A stretch of 64,000 nt of DNA from Pelosinus fermentans DSM 17108 (lineage in GTDB: Bacteria > Bacillota > Negativicutes > DSM-13327), in assembly GCF_000271485.2 (NCBI RefSeq), contig NZ_AKVN02000001.1:4346501-4410500 (forward strand), read 5' to 3'. A model generated the notes under the pieces. That model was not told the origin of the DNA, made no database searches, and saw only the letters and a program-made list of their open reading frames with translations. Shown here in pieces: positions 43,489 to 53,218 of this stretch (position 1 is the stretch's first letter; each line of letters starts with the position of its first letter). Position numbers and translations under genes: made by a program.

Positions 43489-44403
43489 ATGATTCCACTG
43501 AGTCAACAACATTTAGGTGCTTTATTAGTCTTATCATCGGCTGCGGGCTTTAGCACTTTGGCAATTTTTATTAAACTCGCATATGGCGCAGGTGCTAATA
43601 CCCTTACTATACTCACCCTGCGTTTTGTTCTGGCATCCTTATGCCTATGGCCGTTATTACATTTTTTAAAGATTTCACCTCGTATTTCAATCAAAACTGC
43701 AATCAAACTCTGTCTTATGGGAGCATTGGGCTACGGCACCATGTCTTTAGCATTTGCAGCTTCCTTGCAATACCTGCCTGCTTCCTTATCTGAAATGCTG
43801 CTCTTTACCTATCCTATAATCGTGAGCGTTCTTTCTTTCCTAATTGGCGATGAAGAATTCAGCTGGCAAAAAGGTGCCTCCCTCGCGATTTGCTTACTAG
43901 GTCTTTTTTTCATTTTAGGTGTCTCATTTACTGGTTTTAGCCAAATAGGCATCCTGCTGGGCTTAAGCAGTGCCATTGTCTATTCTTGTTACATTCTCAT
44001 TGGTAATCGAGTACTAAAAGATGTTCATGCATTAGTTGCCACCACCTATGTATCTTCCGCTGCAGGCTTTGCCTTTGCCGCTTACAGCATTATTACAGGT
44101 CAGCTTATGCTGGCAACTCTTCCCCTCCACGGCTGGCTGGCATTAGCAGGAACAGCTGTTTTCGGGACTGTTTTAGGTATTTTGGGATTTTTTGCTGGCA
44201 TTACAAAAATCGGAGCAGCTAATGCTTCGATCATCAGCACTGCTGAACCAGTCCTGACAGTCTTACTCTCAGTGTTAATACTAGGAGAAGCCCTTACACT
44301 CCTTCAGAGTTTAGGCGGTCTTTTGGTTATTGGCAGCATACTGCTTTTACAACTATGTACGAATGGCTCCAATGTCAAAGATGAAAGTCTGGAAATAGGT
44401 TAA
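43489..44403 (+). CDS. DMT-family (EamA) transporter
   Basis: This 304-residue membrane protein has ten predicted helices in two EamA repeats, as in amino-acid or metabolite exporters. The ATG at 43489 abuts AAGGAG with no spacing, so translation may instead start at CTG 43498 (nine bases from it) or be inefficient at the ATG. It is the first chromosomal gene right of ssrA. Substrate unknown. Confidence 0.85.
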   Translation: MIPLSQQHLGALLVLSSAAGFSTLAIFIKLAYGAGANTLTILTLRFVLASLCLWPLLHFLKISPRISIKTAIKLCLMGALGYGTMSLAFAASLQYLPASLSEMLLFTYPIIVSVLSFLIGDEEFSWQKGASLAICLLGLFFILGVSFTGFSQIGILLGLSSAIVYSCYILIGNRVLKDVHALVATTYVSSAAGFAFAAYSIITGQLMLATLPLHGWLALAGTAVFGTVLGILGFFAGITKIGAANASIISTAEPVLTVLLSVLILGEALTLLQSLGGLLVIGSILLLQLCTNGSNVKDESLEIG

Positions 44404-44409
44404 ATATTG

Positions 44410-45168
44410 TTATAACATACTCTTTAAAAAGGCTTGTGTGCGCGGCTGCTCTGGATTGTTAAAGATTTGTTCCGGTGTGCCTTCTTCCACAATTTCGCCA
44501 TTATCCATAAAGATAACACGTTGAGCTACTTCTCGGGCAAAGGCCATTTCATGGGTTACAACTATCATTGTCATATGTTCTAATGCAAGCTGACGCATGG
44601 CTTTTAATACCTCTCCGGTCAACTCTGGATCAAGGGCAGATGTGGGTTCATCGAACAGCATGATATCAGGCTTCATCGCTAAGGCTCTTGCAATCGCAAC
44701 CCGCTGTTTTTGACCGCCTGACAATCTTGATGGATAGCTATTCTTTTTTTCAAATAGTCCTACCTTTTTAAGCAATTCTTCCGCCTCGGGAATAATAAGC
44801 TCTTTTTTGATTCCTTTCACCAGCATCGGTGCCTCAATAATATTATCGATCACTGTCATGTGAGGAAATAAATTAAACTGCTGAAATACCATACCCATTT
44901 TAAAGCAAATTTCCCGAGCCTTTTGCTCTGAAACATACTGACATTTTCCCTCCGTATCTTCGGTGGCAAGAATTTCACCTTCAATTTCAATTGTTCCCTG
45001 GTCAATAATTTCTAATCGGTTTAAACACCTAAGAAGAGTACTTTTACCAGATCCGGAAGGTCCAATAATAGCCACAACTTCTCCTTGTGCGACTTCAAGG
45101 CTAATGCCTTTTAGCACTTCAAGATGATTAAATTTTTTGTGGATATTTTTTAAACGTAACATATTCAT
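44410..45168 (-). CDS. amino-acid ABC transporter ATP-binding protein
   Basis: This 252-residue ATPase is of the GlnQ type, with Walker A GPSGSGKS, the signature LSGGQKQR, Walker [14 protein letters not shown] and the switch His in THEMAFA. It is complete. Its start is 12 bases after the permease stop with AGGAG nine bases upstream, so both belong to one operon. Confidence 0.94.
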   Translation of the reverse strand: MNMLRLKNIHKKFNHLEVLKGISLEVAQGEVVAIIGPSGSGKSTLLRCLNRLEIIDQGTIEIEGEILATEDTEGKCQYVSEQKAREICFKMGMVFQQFNLFPHMTVIDNIIEAPMLVKGIKKELIIPEAEELLKKVGLFEKKNSYPSRLSGGQKQRVAIARALAMKPDIMLFDEPTSALDPELTGEVLKAMRQLALEHMTMIVVTHEMAFAREVAQRVIFMDNGEIVEEGTPEQIFNNPEQPRTQAFLKSML

Positions 45169-45180
45169 AAAAACTCACTC

Positions 45181-45834
45181 CTACTCATCGTATGCTGCAT
45201 AGCGCTCTTCCAATTTATTAAATATCCATGTTAATACCAGGGTCATTGCCAAATAAAATACAGCTGCAATGACAAAAGGAGTCATATCAAACTCTCGCTG
45301 TACGATGGTTCTGGCGGTTCTAAGCAAATCATTCATGGCAAGAACATAGATGAGGGATGTGTCTTTCACAAGTGTAATGGTCTCATTACTAATTGGCGGT
45401 ACTACCCGTTTTAAGACCTGGGGAAGTATGATTCGCCTCATCGTCTGCACATATGTCATACCTAGTACTTTACTTGCTTCATATTGTCCCCGTTCAATCG
45501 ATTGTATTCCCCCACGAAAAATTTCTGCAAAATAAGCTGCATAATTGAGTACGAATGCCAGAATAGCTGCTGAAAAATCCGGTAATTTAATACCGATATA
45601 AGGCACTAAAGGTAATGCATAATATACAAATAAGAGCTGGAGCATAAGGGGTGTACCCCGCATCAACCATATGTATGTCTCTACTAAAATGCTAATCGGT
45701 TTGTATTTCGATATACGCGCCAATGACAAAAGCAAGCCTAATGGCAATGAAAGCACTAAGGTAATAAAGAACATCTGTAGTGTCACATTGACTCCATCCA
45801 GCATAGGCCCCATCATGGTTATTATTTTTTCCAT
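45181..45834 (-). CDS. amino-acid ABC transporter permease
   Basis: This 217-residue HisM-type permease has the EAA-like loop QYEASKVLGMTYVQTMRRII and the family phrase IWLMRGTPLMLQLLFVYYALP. It is followed by its ATPase gene, while the binding protein gene lies upstream behind a terminator. The pair GlnQ-permease and that binding protein make one importer, probably for a polar amino acid. Confidence 0.93.
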   Translation of the reverse strand: MEKIITMMGPMLDGVNVTLQMFFITLVLSLPLGLLLSLARISKYKPISILVETYIWLMRGTPLMLQLLFVYYALPLVPYIGIKLPDFSAAILAFVLNYAAYFAEIFRGGIQSIERGQYEASKVLGMTYVQTMRRIILPQVLKRVVPPISNETITLVKDTSLIYVLAMNDLLRTARTIVQREFDMTPFVIAAVFYLAMTLVLTWIFNKLEERYAAYDE

Positions 45835-45942
45835 TCATTTTCTCCTCTTTCTTGACTTTTAAAAATACAGCTTTTATTATATCATATCTCCCTGGGTGAT
45901 TGGCGTAAGAAAAATCCTAAGGATCTTTAAAACATAAAAAAA

Positions 45943-46006
45943 GGAACCGCAGAGGCGCAGAGAAAAGATAGAGAGAATAGAAACACCCTCTGTGTTCAAT
46001 GTTCCC
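45943..46006. repeat. CAGAGG-type intergenic repeat, partial copy
   Basis: GGAACCGCAGAGGCGCAGAG through CCCTCTGTGTTC matches the longer copy at 54842-54939 (GAACCACAGAGGCACAGAG through CCCTCTGTGCTCTC), including interior AAAAGAT and AGAATA. It is an inverted-repeat unit between the two parts of the transporter locus. Confidence 0.7.
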
Positions 46007-46033
46007 TCTATAAAAATTATAGATGTTAAATAT

Positions 46034-46065
46034 AAAAGGCTAATGGCATCAACCATTAGCCTTTT
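46034..46065 (-). terminator. terminator of the binding-protein gene
   Basis: AAAAGGCTAATGG/CCATTAGCCTTTT is a 13-bp stem with a 6-base loop and T-rich flanks on both strands. It lies just after the binding-protein stop at 46071 and before the permease, so it would limit read-through between binding protein and permease. Confidence 0.8.
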
Positions 46066-46070
46066 TATTG

Positions 46071-46853
46071 TTACTTAACGATGTCTGAGCCAAACCATTT
46101 CTGTGATATCTTAGCAGAAGTTCCATCTTTTTTCATTTCATTTAATGCTTTCTGCATTTTATCCCGAAGGTCTGTATCTTCTTTTCTAAATCCGATACCA
46201 TATGTACCGACTTCACCAATAGGTTTTTCAATGGCTACATATTTATCTTTTTCCTTGGCCATATAGTATCTGCCAAGTATTTCATCTGTAACAACTGCAT
46301 CAACTCTACCTGTATTAAGATCCATAAATGCAGCAATAAAATCTGGATATACTTTGAAATCTTTTAAAGAGTTTTTCAATTGCACATCTTTTACAACTTC
46401 TTCTTCACCAATACTGGCTTGCTGTACGCCTACCACTTTCCCGCTTAAATCAGCTGCACTTTTAATAGGAGAACCTGCAAGTACAAAAATCAATTGTTTA
46501 CTTTCCATATAAGGATCACTAAATAATACATTTTTTTTCCGCTCTTCAGTGATATTCATACCATTCCACAAGGCGTCAATCCGTTTAGCGCTTAATTCTG
46601 CTTCTTTACTGCTCCAGTCAATTGGCTTAAATTCCACTTCCATGTCAAGTTTCTTAGCTGCTTCTTTAGCCATATCTATATCAAAACCAACGATATTATT
46701 TTTCTCATCTCGAAATCCCATAGGAGGAAAACTATCATCCAAGCCTATTACAATTTTCTTCTTTGCTGTCCCCTTGGTATCAGCGCTGCCGCATCCTGTT
46801 AAAACCATACCTGCCATCATAAGTAATAATACCAACGCAACTATTTTCTTCAT
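46071..46853 (-). CDS. amino-acid ABC transporter substrate-binding lipoprotein
   Basis: This 260-residue family 3 binding protein has a signal peptide with lipobox MVLTGCG and the family phrase DDSFPPMGFRDEKNNIVGFD. The ATG at 46853 lies seven bases from GGGGGA; ATG at 46868 is less likely. It precedes the permease and ATPase genes and forms one importer with them, with an intervening terminator probably setting the high ratio of binding protein to membrane parts. Confidence 0.92.
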   Translation of the reverse strand: MKKIVALVLLLMMAGMVLTGCGSADTKGTAKKKIVIGLDDSFPPMGFRDEKNNIVGFDIDMAKEAAKKLDMEVEFKPIDWSSKEAELSAKRIDALWNGMNITEERKKNVLFSDPYMESKQLIFVLAGSPIKSAADLSGKVVGVQQASIGEEEVVKDVQLKNSLKDFKVYPDFIAAFMDLNTGRVDAVVTDEILGRYYMAKEKDKYVAIEKPIGEVGTYGIGFRKEDTDLRDKMQKALNEMKKDGTSAKISQKWFGSDIVK

Positions 46854-47002
46854 GTATAAATCCCCCACTCCATATAATTAACCTATGTTTTACATTATAC
46901 TTTAGTTCGGTAAAATTTAAAAGCGTTAAATTAATGCTTTTGTGAATTTTAAAAGCATTTTTCTCCATTTATCTCTTCCAGACGTACTATTTCACCTAAT
47001 TT

Positions 47003-47073
47003 GTCATTGCAAACAGAGCGAAGCAATCTCTTAGCAAGCAGGGGATTGCTTCCCCGGTGCTCACAAATGACAG
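47003..47073. repeat. CGAAGCAATC-type palindromic repeat (copy A)
   Basis: TCATTGCAAACAGAGCGAAG then CAATCTC and GGGGATTGCT through AAATGACAG form an imperfect palindrome, matching copy B at 62030-62097. Such units are dispersed in many Firmicute and deltaproteobacterial genomes. Confidence 0.75.
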
Positions 47074-47117
47074 ATTGATGTTACTTTCATCTTTAAAGCC
47101 TATAGATTTAGCATAAC

Positions 47118-47156
47118 AAAATAGCTAAGAGCGGTCTTACCGCCCCTAGCTATTTT
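47118..47156 (-). terminator. terminator of the M23 peptidase gene
   Basis: AAAATAGCTA pairs with TAGCTATTTT, with the inner GCGG/CCGC pair, and T-rich sequence lies on both sides. It lies about 40 bases after the peptidase stop. Confidence 0.75.
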
Positions 47157-47196
47157 TGCAATCCACAATTTAACATTTAGCAGATTTTGGACTCTA

Positions 47197-48102
47197 TTAT
47201 GGCAGCACACTATATGGATTGATCGGTGTGCCATTTTTTCGCACTTCAAAGTGCAGGTGAGGTCCCGTAGAATATCCTGTATTCCCCATAGCTGCTATAC
47301 GTTGTCCAACTTTAACATATTGTCCTTGTGATACGAAAGATTCATTTAAATGACCGTAGACAGTGGTATACCCTTGCTCATGTTCAATCATGACAACACG
47401 ACCATACCCGCTAGACCAGCCAGCATAACTTACCCGCCCAGAACGAGCGGCTCGTACGGGAGTACCAATATCATTAGCCAGGTCAATTCCATCATGGTTT
47501 CTTCCCCAGCGATGTCCAAAGCCAGAGGTCAGTTCTCCCTCCGTCGGCCAGCTGAAGCGATTGCCGCTGCTACGAGACACTGTGGTTTCAGCTCGCGCCA
47601 ATAATCGTTCTGTTTCCTTCGGTTTTTTTCCACCTGGGATAAACAAACTCTCACCAATGGATAAGTCTTCATTTACCTTGCCATTTGCCTGCAATATCGC
47701 AGCGACCTCAACATGGTAGGCATTAGCGATCCACCACAACGTATCCCCTGTACCCGCAGTATGCAATGCACCCTTTTGAGGCAAAATTACCAATTGGTCT
47801 CCTGGATGAATATCAACATTCAGATCTGGATTTGCGCCTTCTAGCGTATCAACATCAATCCCGTATTGTTCAGCAATCGTACTTAATGTCTCACCTTCTT
47901 TTACGGTGTGCATCGTCTTCTTCGGAACGGTTTGAGCAGGCTCAGGTACAGATTCAGAGCTTAGATTTTGAGTCACTTCTACTTTTTCTTCCGGCACCCC
48001 TTTTGGAATATGCACTGCTCCAAAAAACAATGCTCCAATTCCAAATAGGGCAGCCAGTGTATATAATAACTTAGGTTGTTGTTTTAACCAAATTAAATTC
48101 AC
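47197..48102 (-). CDS. M23 peptidase with two LysM domains, membrane anchored
   Basis: This 301-residue cell-wall protein starts with one hydrophobic anchor (LLYTLAALFGIGALFFGAV), then two LysM repeats (HTVKEGETLSTIAEQYGIDV; HTAGTGDTLWWIANAYHVEV) and a C-terminal M23 peptidase with GFGHRWGRNHDGIDL and GPHLHFEV. It binds and cuts peptidoglycan outside the membrane, perhaps in spore or division events. Translation starts at GTG 48102, seven bases from GGAGG. Confidence 0.9.
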   Translation of the reverse strand: MNLIWLKQQPKLLYTLAALFGIGALFFGAVHIPKGVPEEKVEVTQNLSSESVPEPAQTVPKKTMHTVKEGETLSTIAEQYGIDVDTLEGANPDLNVDIHPGDQLVILPQKGALHTAGTGDTLWWIANAYHVEVAAILQANGKVNEDLSIGESLFIPGGKKPKETERLLARAETTVSRSSGNRFSWPTEGELTSGFGHRWGRNHDGIDLANDIGTPVRAARSGRVSYAGWSSGYGRVVMIEHEQGYTTVYGHLNESFVSQGQYVKVGQRIAAMGNTGYSTGPHLHFEVRKNGTPINPYSVLP

Positions 48103-48215
48103 TGCATCGCCTCCGCTTTTTATAAAAACCTAGTAGTATTGTATCTTCGTATATTCTCTTCACATAATATATCATAAACAGCAATGAAAGTATTTATGCA
48201 TTATTTGCCTATTAC

Positions 48216-48251
48216 GCAAAATAGACTTGCCCTAGGACAAGTCTATTTTGC
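48216..48251 (-). terminator. terminator of glpX
   Basis: GCAAAATAGACTTG/CAAGTCTATTTTGC is a 14-bp perfect stem with an 8-base loop and TTTT on each side, about 40 bases after the glpX stop. Confidence 0.75.
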
Positions 48252-48290
48252 TATGAAATTAGGAAACTTGCCTTCCCGCTATACCTTACG

Positions 48291-49256
48291 TTATGTGCGT
48301 TTAATCGCCATTGATTTACGCTCAAATTTGTGGATCGCATCTACAAAACGTACTGTACCTGTTTTATAGCGCATTACAATAGAATGAGTACGAGCACCGC
48401 CGCCAAAATAACGTACGCCATTCAACAAATCACCTTGGGTAATGGCTGTTGCAGCAAAGAATGCATCGTCGCCTTTCACCAAATCATCAATAGTTAATAC
48501 TTTATGAATATCGGTGATACCCATTGATTTAGCCCGAGCAATCTCTTGTTCATTTTCCGGACGCAAGATACCTTGCATATCACCGCCAAGACACTTGACT
48601 GCCGCTGCTGCAATTACACCTTCTGGTGCACCGCCTATACCAATCATCATATGAACGCCTGTACCTTCAATGCATACATTAATAGCAGGAGATACATCAC
48701 CATCTGTAATCAGCTTGATTCGGGCGCCAGCGTTACGCGCTTCGTTAATAATGCCTTCATGACGATCCCGATCCAAAATGACTACAGTTAAATCTTCTAC
48801 CTTACGTTCCAGAGCAGTGGCTACGGCCTTAAGATTTTCTGTAACCGAGGCATTAATATTAACTTTACCTGCCGCCTTTGGACCAACAACAATTTTGTCC
48901 ATGTACATGTCCGGCGCATGCAGTAAGCCACCGCGGGAGGCAATTGCCAAAACAGCAATGGCACCAGGCAAGCCTTTTGCGATAAGATTCGTCCCTTCAA
49001 GAGGATCCACTGCAATGTCTACATCCAGACCGCCGCCGCCTACTGCTTCCCCAATGTAGAGCATAGGAGCTTCATCCATCTCGCCTTCACCGATAACAAC
49101 CTTACCATTGATATTAACACTATCAAAAGCAGTTCTCATTGCATCAACAGCTGCCTGATCTGCTAAATTCTTTTCACCTTTTCCCATCCAGCGTCCTGAA
49201 GCAATAGCAGCCGCTTCTGTAACACGAACAAATTCCAATGCAAGTTCACGATCCAT
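48291..49256 (-). CDS. glpX: class II fructose-1,6-bisphosphatase
   Basis: This 321-residue enzyme removes the 1-phosphate of fructose bisphosphate in gluconeogenesis. It has the metal site GEGEMDEAPMLYIGE and DPLEGTNLI, and YFGGGARTHSIVMR near the C-terminus, as in GlpX. ATG 49256 has AAGGAG about ten bases upstream; the frame extends to 49307 but without a site. Confidence 0.95.
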   Translation of the reverse strand: MDRELALEFVRVTEAAAIASGRWMGKGEKNLADQAAVDAMRTAFDSVNINGKVVIGEGEMDEAPMLYIGEAVGGGGLDVDIAVDPLEGTNLIAKGLPGAIAVLAIASRGGLLHAPDMYMDKIVVGPKAAGKVNINASVTENLKAVATALERKVEDLTVVILDRDRHEGIINEARNAGARIKLITDGDVSPAINVCIEGTGVHMMIGIGGAPEGVIAAAAVKCLGGDMQGILRPENEQEIARAKSMGITDIHKVLTIDDLVKGDDAFFAATAITQGDLLNGVRYFGGGARTHSIVMRYKTGTVRFVDAIHKFERKSMAIKRT

Positions 49257-49403
49257 TTTGTAGCATCTCCTTTTCCTATAATAATCTATTGTTCTATGAA
49301 TAAGCAATAAAGAAGACCCGGCTTATGCCAAGTCTTACGAATTGCTGATTGGAACCAAATATCTGCTTCAACGCGTAAATGATTGGTGATATGATGCCAA
49401 TTA

Positions 49404-50045
49404 TTAATGTTTCCGATGTGAACGCCGGGGAGGAATAATTTCAATGGATTCTAATCCTTCAACATACGCTAAATCTTTTTCACTTTGCGCTGGAATTATA
49501 AGATAGCCGCCACATTGCCCACATTCTAGCTCAATACCTTCCGGCAATACTTCAGCACCAATTGCATTACTGCCGCAGCGGCAATACACTTTTCCCTTTT
49601 CGGCAATGTCGTGTATTTTATTTAATGTTTCAAACATTACCTGAGGATTTTGAATATAATCATCATATTCATCGATATCCATGCCTAATGACATTTTTTC
49701 AAATTCTATTTTATATTTGTCAATGGTTTCAGAAATGACTTGCCGATTTCCAATGAATCCCAATTCAAAATTCTCCTGCACACAATATATTTTATCCATG
49801 GTTGCATGCCAAAAACGATTATGTTCAAGACAAATTACATGATTTCTCTGGCACAAGACGCAGGGAATATCCAATAAACACTGACGTTCGCCAACACTTG
49901 TAATAGAGGCTTGTATTTGACCACAACTGCAAAACAGCTTTCTGCCAGCCGTATTCTTTAGGTCGAACCTTGAAATATCATGCATGTGCAATTTCCCACA
50001 ACGCGGACAATATAAAGCCAGTGTTGCGACCGTGTTGATAATCAT
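49404..50045 (-). CDS. zinc-ribbon protein of unknown function
   Basis: This 213-residue protein has several Cys pairs: CPRCG near the N-terminus, CSCG, CVLC and, near the C-terminus, CRCG and CGQCGG, pointing to two or more zinc ribbons. The middle is acidic (MSLGMDIDEYDDYIQNPQVM). ATG 50045 is six bases from GGGGG. It lies between glpX and the spo0F-like gene; I cannot name the family or function. Confidence 0.65.
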   Translation of the reverse strand: MIINTVATLALYCPRCGKLHMHDISRFDLKNTAGRKLFCSCGQIQASITSVGERQCLLDIPCVLCQRNHVICLEHNRFWHATMDKIYCVQENFELGFIGNRQVISETIDKYKIEFEKMSLGMDIDEYDDYIQNPQVMFETLNKIHDIAEKGKVYCRCGSNAIGAEVLPEGIELECGQCGGYLIIPAQSEKDLAYVEGLESIEIIPPRRSHRKH

Positions 50046-50199
50046 ATACATCCCCCTTTCGATTATTCATTTCGCCAAACAATAAAAAAATCCTGCCTCT
50101 ATTCAAAAAACCCTCTAACGCAAAGAATACTAAAAACCATGTTTTTCTAGCGAATTTCTTTTTATACTACAGTATAGTCTGTTATTTTCCTAAGAAAAA

Positions 50200-50223
50200 C
50201 ACCCAAAGAAAATTCTTTGGGTG
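50200..50223 (-). terminator. terminator of the spo0F-like gene
   Basis: CACCCAAAGAA/TTCTTTGGGTG is an 11-bp perfect stem with a 2-base loop, followed on the minus strand by TTTTTCTTAGG. It lies 8 bases after the stop. Confidence 0.85.
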
Positions 50224-50230
50224 CATGCTA

Positions 50231-50632
50231 CTATCCAATTTTCAATTCACATTCTTTATTATTTCCAGAAATCAAAGTAGCAATCATAGAACATAAGTCA
50301 ATAATATCAAAAGGTTTGGTAATATATGCATAGGCTCCTAATTCCTTGGCGATATTAACCAATTCTAACTCACCATATGCAGTCATCATAATCACTTTAT
50401 TTGCTTGATTTAATCGTTTAAGCTCCCGTAGTGTTTCAATTCCGTCCATGCCTGGCATTTTCATGTCCATCAAAATCAAGACAGGTTTGAGATCTTTCAC
50501 TTTTTGTATGCCTTCATAGCCATTAGCTGCTGTATGAACTGCATACCCTTCTTCGCTTAGAACTTCCATTAATAATCTTCTAATGCCTGGCTGATCATCA
50601 ATAACCAATACTGTATGTTTGATATTAGACAT
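50231..50632 (-). CDS. spo0F: single-domain response regulator, Spo0F-like
   Basis: This 133-residue receiver domain has Asp12-Asp13, phosphoacceptor Asp56 in MDMKMPGMDG, Thr84 and Lys106 in KPFD, all as in Spo0F. There is no output domain, so it passes phosphate on, probably in the sporulation phosphorelay. A general CheY-like role is the alternative; its place among sporulation-related genes supports Spo0F. Confidence 0.82.
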   Translation of the reverse strand: MSNIKHTVLVIDDQPGIRRLLMEVLSEEGYAVHTAANGYEGIQKVKDLKPVLILMDMKMPGMDGIETLRELKRLNQANKVIMMTAYGELELVNIAKELGAYAYITKPFDIIDLCSMIATLISGNNKECELKIG

Positions 50633-50739
50633 TCTTAGCCTCTCCTTATTTACTTTATATCCGTTTATGTTCTATGTTATATGTTTATTCGCACAAATCT
50701 AAAAATATCCTCCTATATAATGGGAAAAAATACTTTTTG

Positions 50740-53085
50740 TCAATTTTTTTTGAATATTTTTTCATTTAGTGAACGAATTTGCGTTATAAACTTGGCAGCA
50801 AGTTCATTATGATATATTTTTACAGTATATACAGCGCTTTTATCATCTACTGTAAATATTATATCATTAAAGGGAGTAGGCAGCCCCCAAGTACTATAAA
50901 TAGTTTGTCCATTTTTTAATATACTGATTCGATAGGCACTATCACGTAAGTACAACGGATATTTCATAGTTACACTATGAATATGATTCGCATCAGCAGG
51001 AATATCCCGCCCTAGCATCCGGATGTTATACTCAGCAACACCAAATCGATCGGATTGTTTTGCACCGTATACCGCTAATAACTGAGGTGTATAATAATCC
51101 AAATAATCAGCCACCAATTCACTAGCAGTTCCGAAGGTTAATAACCCTTTATTGACATAAGATTCTTTTATATAGGCTAAATGATCATCTAAAGCTTGAA
51201 ACTGCCCTCCTTCAAGGCTTTGCCAATCTGTCTGCCCCATAATAAACATAGCGTGTGTGAAACCGACAATGGCATGCACCCCCGGCTTTATATTGGAACT
51301 GCCCCCAGTAAAATAGTTCATGCCTTGATCTGTTTTTTTATTCATGATGGATGCGCTTTGACTATCATATGCAATAGGTTCTTTTGGTGTGGGGCGAAAC
51401 TCCACTACCCCTAACTTTAGAAGATCCTTTGCAGGAGCATTAATATCATCAGCAGCCCCAAAATAAATTTCCCGTCCGTATTCACCTGAGGTGATGCCTC
51501 CTGCATTTCCATCAGCATCACTTGACCCCCATAGACCAACTTTTTTGTACGCATTCGTACTCATCGCCTCTTGTGCACTGCCATTGCCAAAATCAAAAGA
51601 GCCTGCCCGAGCTGTTAGTAATTGTCCTTGGGAAGAATTGGCCGATAATTGATCTACGATTGACTGATACTGATATAAGATGCCAGCTCGGCTGTTATAG
51701 TCGCTAAAATTTCCTTCATGTTTTATAGAATGAGCCCAACCATGTTTTAAATGATTGGCCCAAAATCCGTCAACTGCAGCATTATAAGACAGCGCATTGC
51801 CAGGCAGATACGGATCATAATCAGAATGCATATGAATTCCATATTCATGACCTTTTCCAGATTCTTGGATGACAGAGTTTTTTATTGCTGCTACTACCTT
51901 AGACCACTCACCCAAGGTTGACTGACCTGCAGCCCATTGAGCAGCTTTAACAGCTGGCCAGGCAATATAATGGGTCCACTTTGCCCCATGCTTTTCAGCT
52001 ATTTCATTGATTTTTTCCGCTTTAAAAACCATTTGTCCCAAAAATTCCTTTGGGTCCAGCCATCCATTGGCATTTCCCCATGCTTTGGCATAACCAGCAC
52101 CATCAATAGGTTCTAAATCTTCAGTCATTACATAAAAGATTTTTCCTGGTCTTGTATCTGCTACCTTCACACCGATTTTTGACGATAGCAGAACTTCATT
52201 TACACAAAAGCCAACGGACCAAGGCTGATTTAAGTTTACGCTATCAGGTCTTTGGGCTTGAATCTGCCAGCTAAGGCATTGTTTCTCCCCTGGGGCTAAA
52301 CGTGGAATCATCTTTATAACTTGATCTACTGCGACTAGACCGTAACCATAAGGTTCCTGAAGACGCACTGCCACATTTTCCAGAAGTTCTTGACTTTGAT
52401 TTTCCACATCAGCTTTAATCGTGAACCAATCGCCCTGGTTGACAGCATATTGCAGCGTACTAGGAGTCAGTGCTACAGCTTTCGCAATATCGATGCCCGT
52501 CGTAAACTGAGAAATAAGAGCATGCTGCCCTTCACTCACTTCTACACTGAGACGATAAGTCACTGCATCAGATGAAACAGCCTGCGGCAAATCAGCTAAC
52601 AGTTGGGAGAAATAATGAGTTTCCTCGATCCAGCCTCCTTGATAATTGTTATAATAACGCCGATCCTGCCACTTTTGGCGAGCAGTGTCAGAAGGCAACT
52701 GTCCTGTAAAAATAGAGCCCGTTTCTCCGAGAAGATTTCCCTTATTGTCAAAAGCTGCGAATGTAATCCGCCCTCCCCCTTGCGTAGACAAAAATTCTAG
52801 TCTTATATCCGCAAAGGCTGCCGCATCGGCCTTAATCTCCACGAAGTATTCAATCTTGCCCTGGTTTCCTGCTGCAAGTTCCAGCATCGTTCCTTGACCT
52901 TGTGCTGCCATCACTCGATAGGAATTTCCTGCTCCCTCTTGCTGTAATTGTTGGGAGAGTCCCCACTTCATGCTTTCCTCTGGTGCAGCTGCGCTAAGAC
53001 CAGCAATTGGCGCTGGCGCCTGACTCGCACATCCTCCAAGCAGGAATGCCAGTACGAGCACAAGGATTGTAAAATTACCTTTCAT
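50740..53085 (-). CDS. large secreted lipoprotein with polysaccharide-deacetylase-like region
   Basis: This 781-residue protein starts with a lipoprotein signal (LLGGCAS). Residues 50-320 look beta-rich and are likely carbohydrate-binding or Ig-like. From about 315 on, there is FYVMTEDLEPIDGAGYAKAW, then GHEYGIHMHSDYDPYLPGNA and LTARAGSFDFGNGS, resembling the metal- and substrate-binding strands of NodB-type polysaccharide deacetylases. Activity is inferred. It is monocistronic between the spo0F-like gene and the Yip1-like gene. Confidence 0.55.
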   Translation of the reverse strand: MKGNFTILVLVLAFLLGGCASQAPAPIAGLSAAAPEESMKWGLSQQLQQEGAGNSYRVMAAQGQGTMLELAAGNQGKIEYFVEIKADAAAFADIRLEFLSTQGGGRITFAAFDNKGNLLGETGSIFTGQLPSDTARQKWQDRRYYNNYQGGWIEETHYFSQLLADLPQAVSSDAVTYRLSVEVSEGQHALISQFTTGIDIAKAVALTPSTLQYAVNQGDWFTIKADVENQSQELLENVAVRLQEPYGYGLVAVDQVIKMIPRLAPGEKQCLSWQIQAQRPDSVNLNQPWSVGFCVNEVLLSSKIGVKVADTRPGKIFYVMTEDLEPIDGAGYAKAWGNANGWLDPKEFLGQMVFKAEKINEIAEKHGAKWTHYIAWPAVKAAQWAAGQSTLGEWSKVVAAIKNSVIQESGKGHEYGIHMHSDYDPYLPGNALSYNAAVDGFWANHLKHGWAHSIKHEGNFSDYNSRAGILYQYQSIVDQLSANSSQGQLLTARAGSFDFGNGSAQEAMSTNAYKKVGLWGSSDADGNAGGITSGEYGREIYFGAADDINAPAKDLLKLGVVEFRPTPKEPIAYDSQSASIMNKKTDQGMNYFTGGSSNIKPGVHAIVGFTHAMFIMGQTDWQSLEGGQFQALDDHLAYIKESYVNKGLLTFGTASELVADYLDYYTPQLLAVYGAKQSDRFGVAEYNIRMLGRDIPADANHIHSVTMKYPLYLRDSAYRISILKNGQTIYSTWGLPTPFNDIIFTVDDKSAVYTVKIYHNELAAKFITQIRSLNEKIFKKN

Positions 53086-53218
53086 TTCATCCTACCCTTT
53101 TCTATCCATATATTGAAATCAATATGTTACATGGCAATTGTCAGGAATGAAATCCCTGGATTTCATTCCTGACAGATTGACGATCATACGAAACTGTTAC
53201 TGCTCCCACATCTATCGG